Of a DNA stretch of 5,753 nucleotides, positions 4,949 to 5,753 are shown piece after piece. A program made the position numbers and the translations under genes. Positions within the stretch are counted from its first letter, which is position 1, and the number at the start of each line of letters is the position of its first letter. The stretch comes from Deltaproteobacteria bacterium (GTDB taxonomy: Bacteria > Desulfobacterota > Binatia > Binatales > Binataceae): positions 1-5,753 of the forward strand of contig JAJXYM010000061.1 in assembly GCA_021780585.1 (NCBI GenBank). Direction: 5' to 3'. The notes beneath the pieces were generated by a model, which did not search any database, was not told where the DNA came from, and saw nothing but the letters and a program-made list of their open reading frames with translations.

Positions 4949-5753
4949 TGCGGCCGTTTCCTTCCCGGCGCGCGGCGGACGCCTGAGAGTTGCGCGATGC
5001 GGGCGCGGACGGTTTTCGGCGCGGGTCCGCCAATCAGCGCCCGCGCCGCGATCGAGCCGGCCGGATCGAGCGTGGCCAAAGCGTCGGGGCCGAATTTCGC
5101 GGAATAGCGGCGCAGGTCGTCCAGCGTCAGGGCCTCCAGCGATTTTCCCGCCGCCGCCGTCTCCCGCACCATTGCGCCGACCGCCTCGTGCGCCGCGCGA
5201 AACGGCACGCCGCGCGCCACCAGATATTCGGCCAGATCGGTCGCCATCGCGAAGCCGCCCGCCGCCGCCCGCATCGCGGGCAGTTTGAACGCCAGCCGCG
5301 GCCAGAATTTCGCCAGCAGGTCGAGCGCCGGCTTGAGCGTGTCGAGCGCGTCGAAGACTCGCTCCTTGTCTTCCTGCAGGTCCGAATTGTAGGCCAGCGG
5401 CAGCCCCTTGAGCGTCGTCAGCAGCGCCACCAGATCGCCGATCACGCGCCCGCTCTTGCCGCGAATCAGCTCGAGCAGGTCCGGATTTTTCTTCTGCGGC
5501 ATCATCGAGCTGCCGGTCGAAAATTCGTCCGGCAATTCGGCGAAACCGAACTCGGCGCTGGTCCAGAGGATAACTTCCTCGGCCATGCGTGACAGATGGA
5601 CCGCCAGCAGGGCGGCGGCGGCCAGAAAATCGACCGCGAAATCGCGATCCGAGACCGCGTCGATACTGTTTTCGGCAACGCGGCTGAAGCCCAGCTCCCG
5701 CGCGACCATCGCGCGATCGATCGGCAGGGTCGTCCCCGCCAGCGCGCCCGCCC
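4945..5753 (-). CDS. argH: Argininosuccinate lyase, C-terminal part
   Basis: 268 codons are visible; the frame stays open past the right edge, so roughly 190 N-terminal residues of a typical 460-residue protein are missing. The enzyme splits argininosuccinate into arginine and fumarate, the last step of arginine synthesis, as a homotetramer in the cytosol. The visible part begins with AGALAGTTLPIDR (around 5713-5751), a family hallmark, then DRDFAVDFL. The superfamily signature GSSMMPQKKN lies at 5485-5514; its flexible loop holds the catalytic serine. KGLPLAYNSDLQEDKE and ATDLAEYLVARGVPFRAAHE follow, both typical of ArgH rather than fumarase or adenylosuccinate lyase. The protein ends in a basic tail, RRAPGRKRPQ. 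The Met codon at 5707-5709 is internal, not the start. Nothing suggests damage. Confidence 0.96.
   Translation of the reverse strand, partial: AGALAGTTLPIDRAMVARELGFSRVAENSIDAVSDRDFAVDFLAAAALLAVHLSRMAEEVILWTSAEFGFAELPDEFSTGSSMMPQKKNPDLLELIRGKSGRVIGDLVALLTTLKGLPLAYNSDLQEDKERVFDALDTLKPALDLLAKFWPRLAFKLPAMRAAAGGFAMATDLAEYLVARGVPFRAAHEAVGAMVRETAAAGKSLEALTLDDLRRYSAKFGPDALATLDPAGSIAARALIGGPAPKTVRARIAQLSGVRRAPGRKRPQ

Overview
This is a GC-rich stretch of ordinary bacterial chromosome. My hand count gives about 66% G+C in a 420-base sample of dapA and about 60% in a 420-base sample of the methyltransferase gene. It is dominated by a lysine/diaminopimelate and arginine biosynthesis cluster on the minus strand. 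The gene order argH, small lipoprotein, lysA, dapF, dapA resembles that of many Gram-negative bacteria, including former Deltaproteobacteria. The amidohydrolase fragment at the left edge is of a kind I associate with Candidatus Binatota and related environmental lineages. That lineage guess is inference; the window has no rRNA or marker gene to settle it.

Layout, left to right. Bases 1-343 (minus) hold the N-terminal 114 codons of a metal-dependent amidohydrolase that runs off the left edge. Bases 344-502 are non-coding, with a clear ribosome binding site but no convincing promoter or terminator. Then come dapA (503-1375), dapF (1381-2283) and lysA (2276-3544), all on the minus strand and transcribed in the order lysA, dapF, dapA. 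lysA and dapF overlap by 8 bases, and dapF and dapA are 5 bases apart, so this is a tight operon. Bases 3545-3714 are a divergent intergenic region. A class I SAM-dependent methyltransferase gene lies on the plus strand (3715-4410). It converges, across a 37-base gap, on an outer-membrane-type lipoprotein gene (4448-4948, minus). That gene overlaps the stop codon of argH by an ATGA junction; the C-terminal 268 codons of argH run off the right edge.

How the genes work together. DapA makes the first committed intermediate of the diaminopimelate branch. DapF converts LL- to meso-diaminopimelate, used for peptidoglycan and for lysine. LysA decarboxylates meso-diaminopimelate to lysine. ArgH releases arginine in the last step of arginine synthesis. 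The lipoprotein starts like LptM (YifL/LppL), which is commonly encoded next to lysA, but carries an added fibronectin-III-like domain. The opposite-strand methyltransferase separates the argH-lipoprotein pair from lysA-dapF-dapA, so the two halves must be transcribed separately. I see no mobile element, tRNA, CRISPR array or obvious new multi-gene system. The most interesting points are the split cluster, the enlarged LptM-like lipoprotein and an over-represented GCGATCGC octamer.
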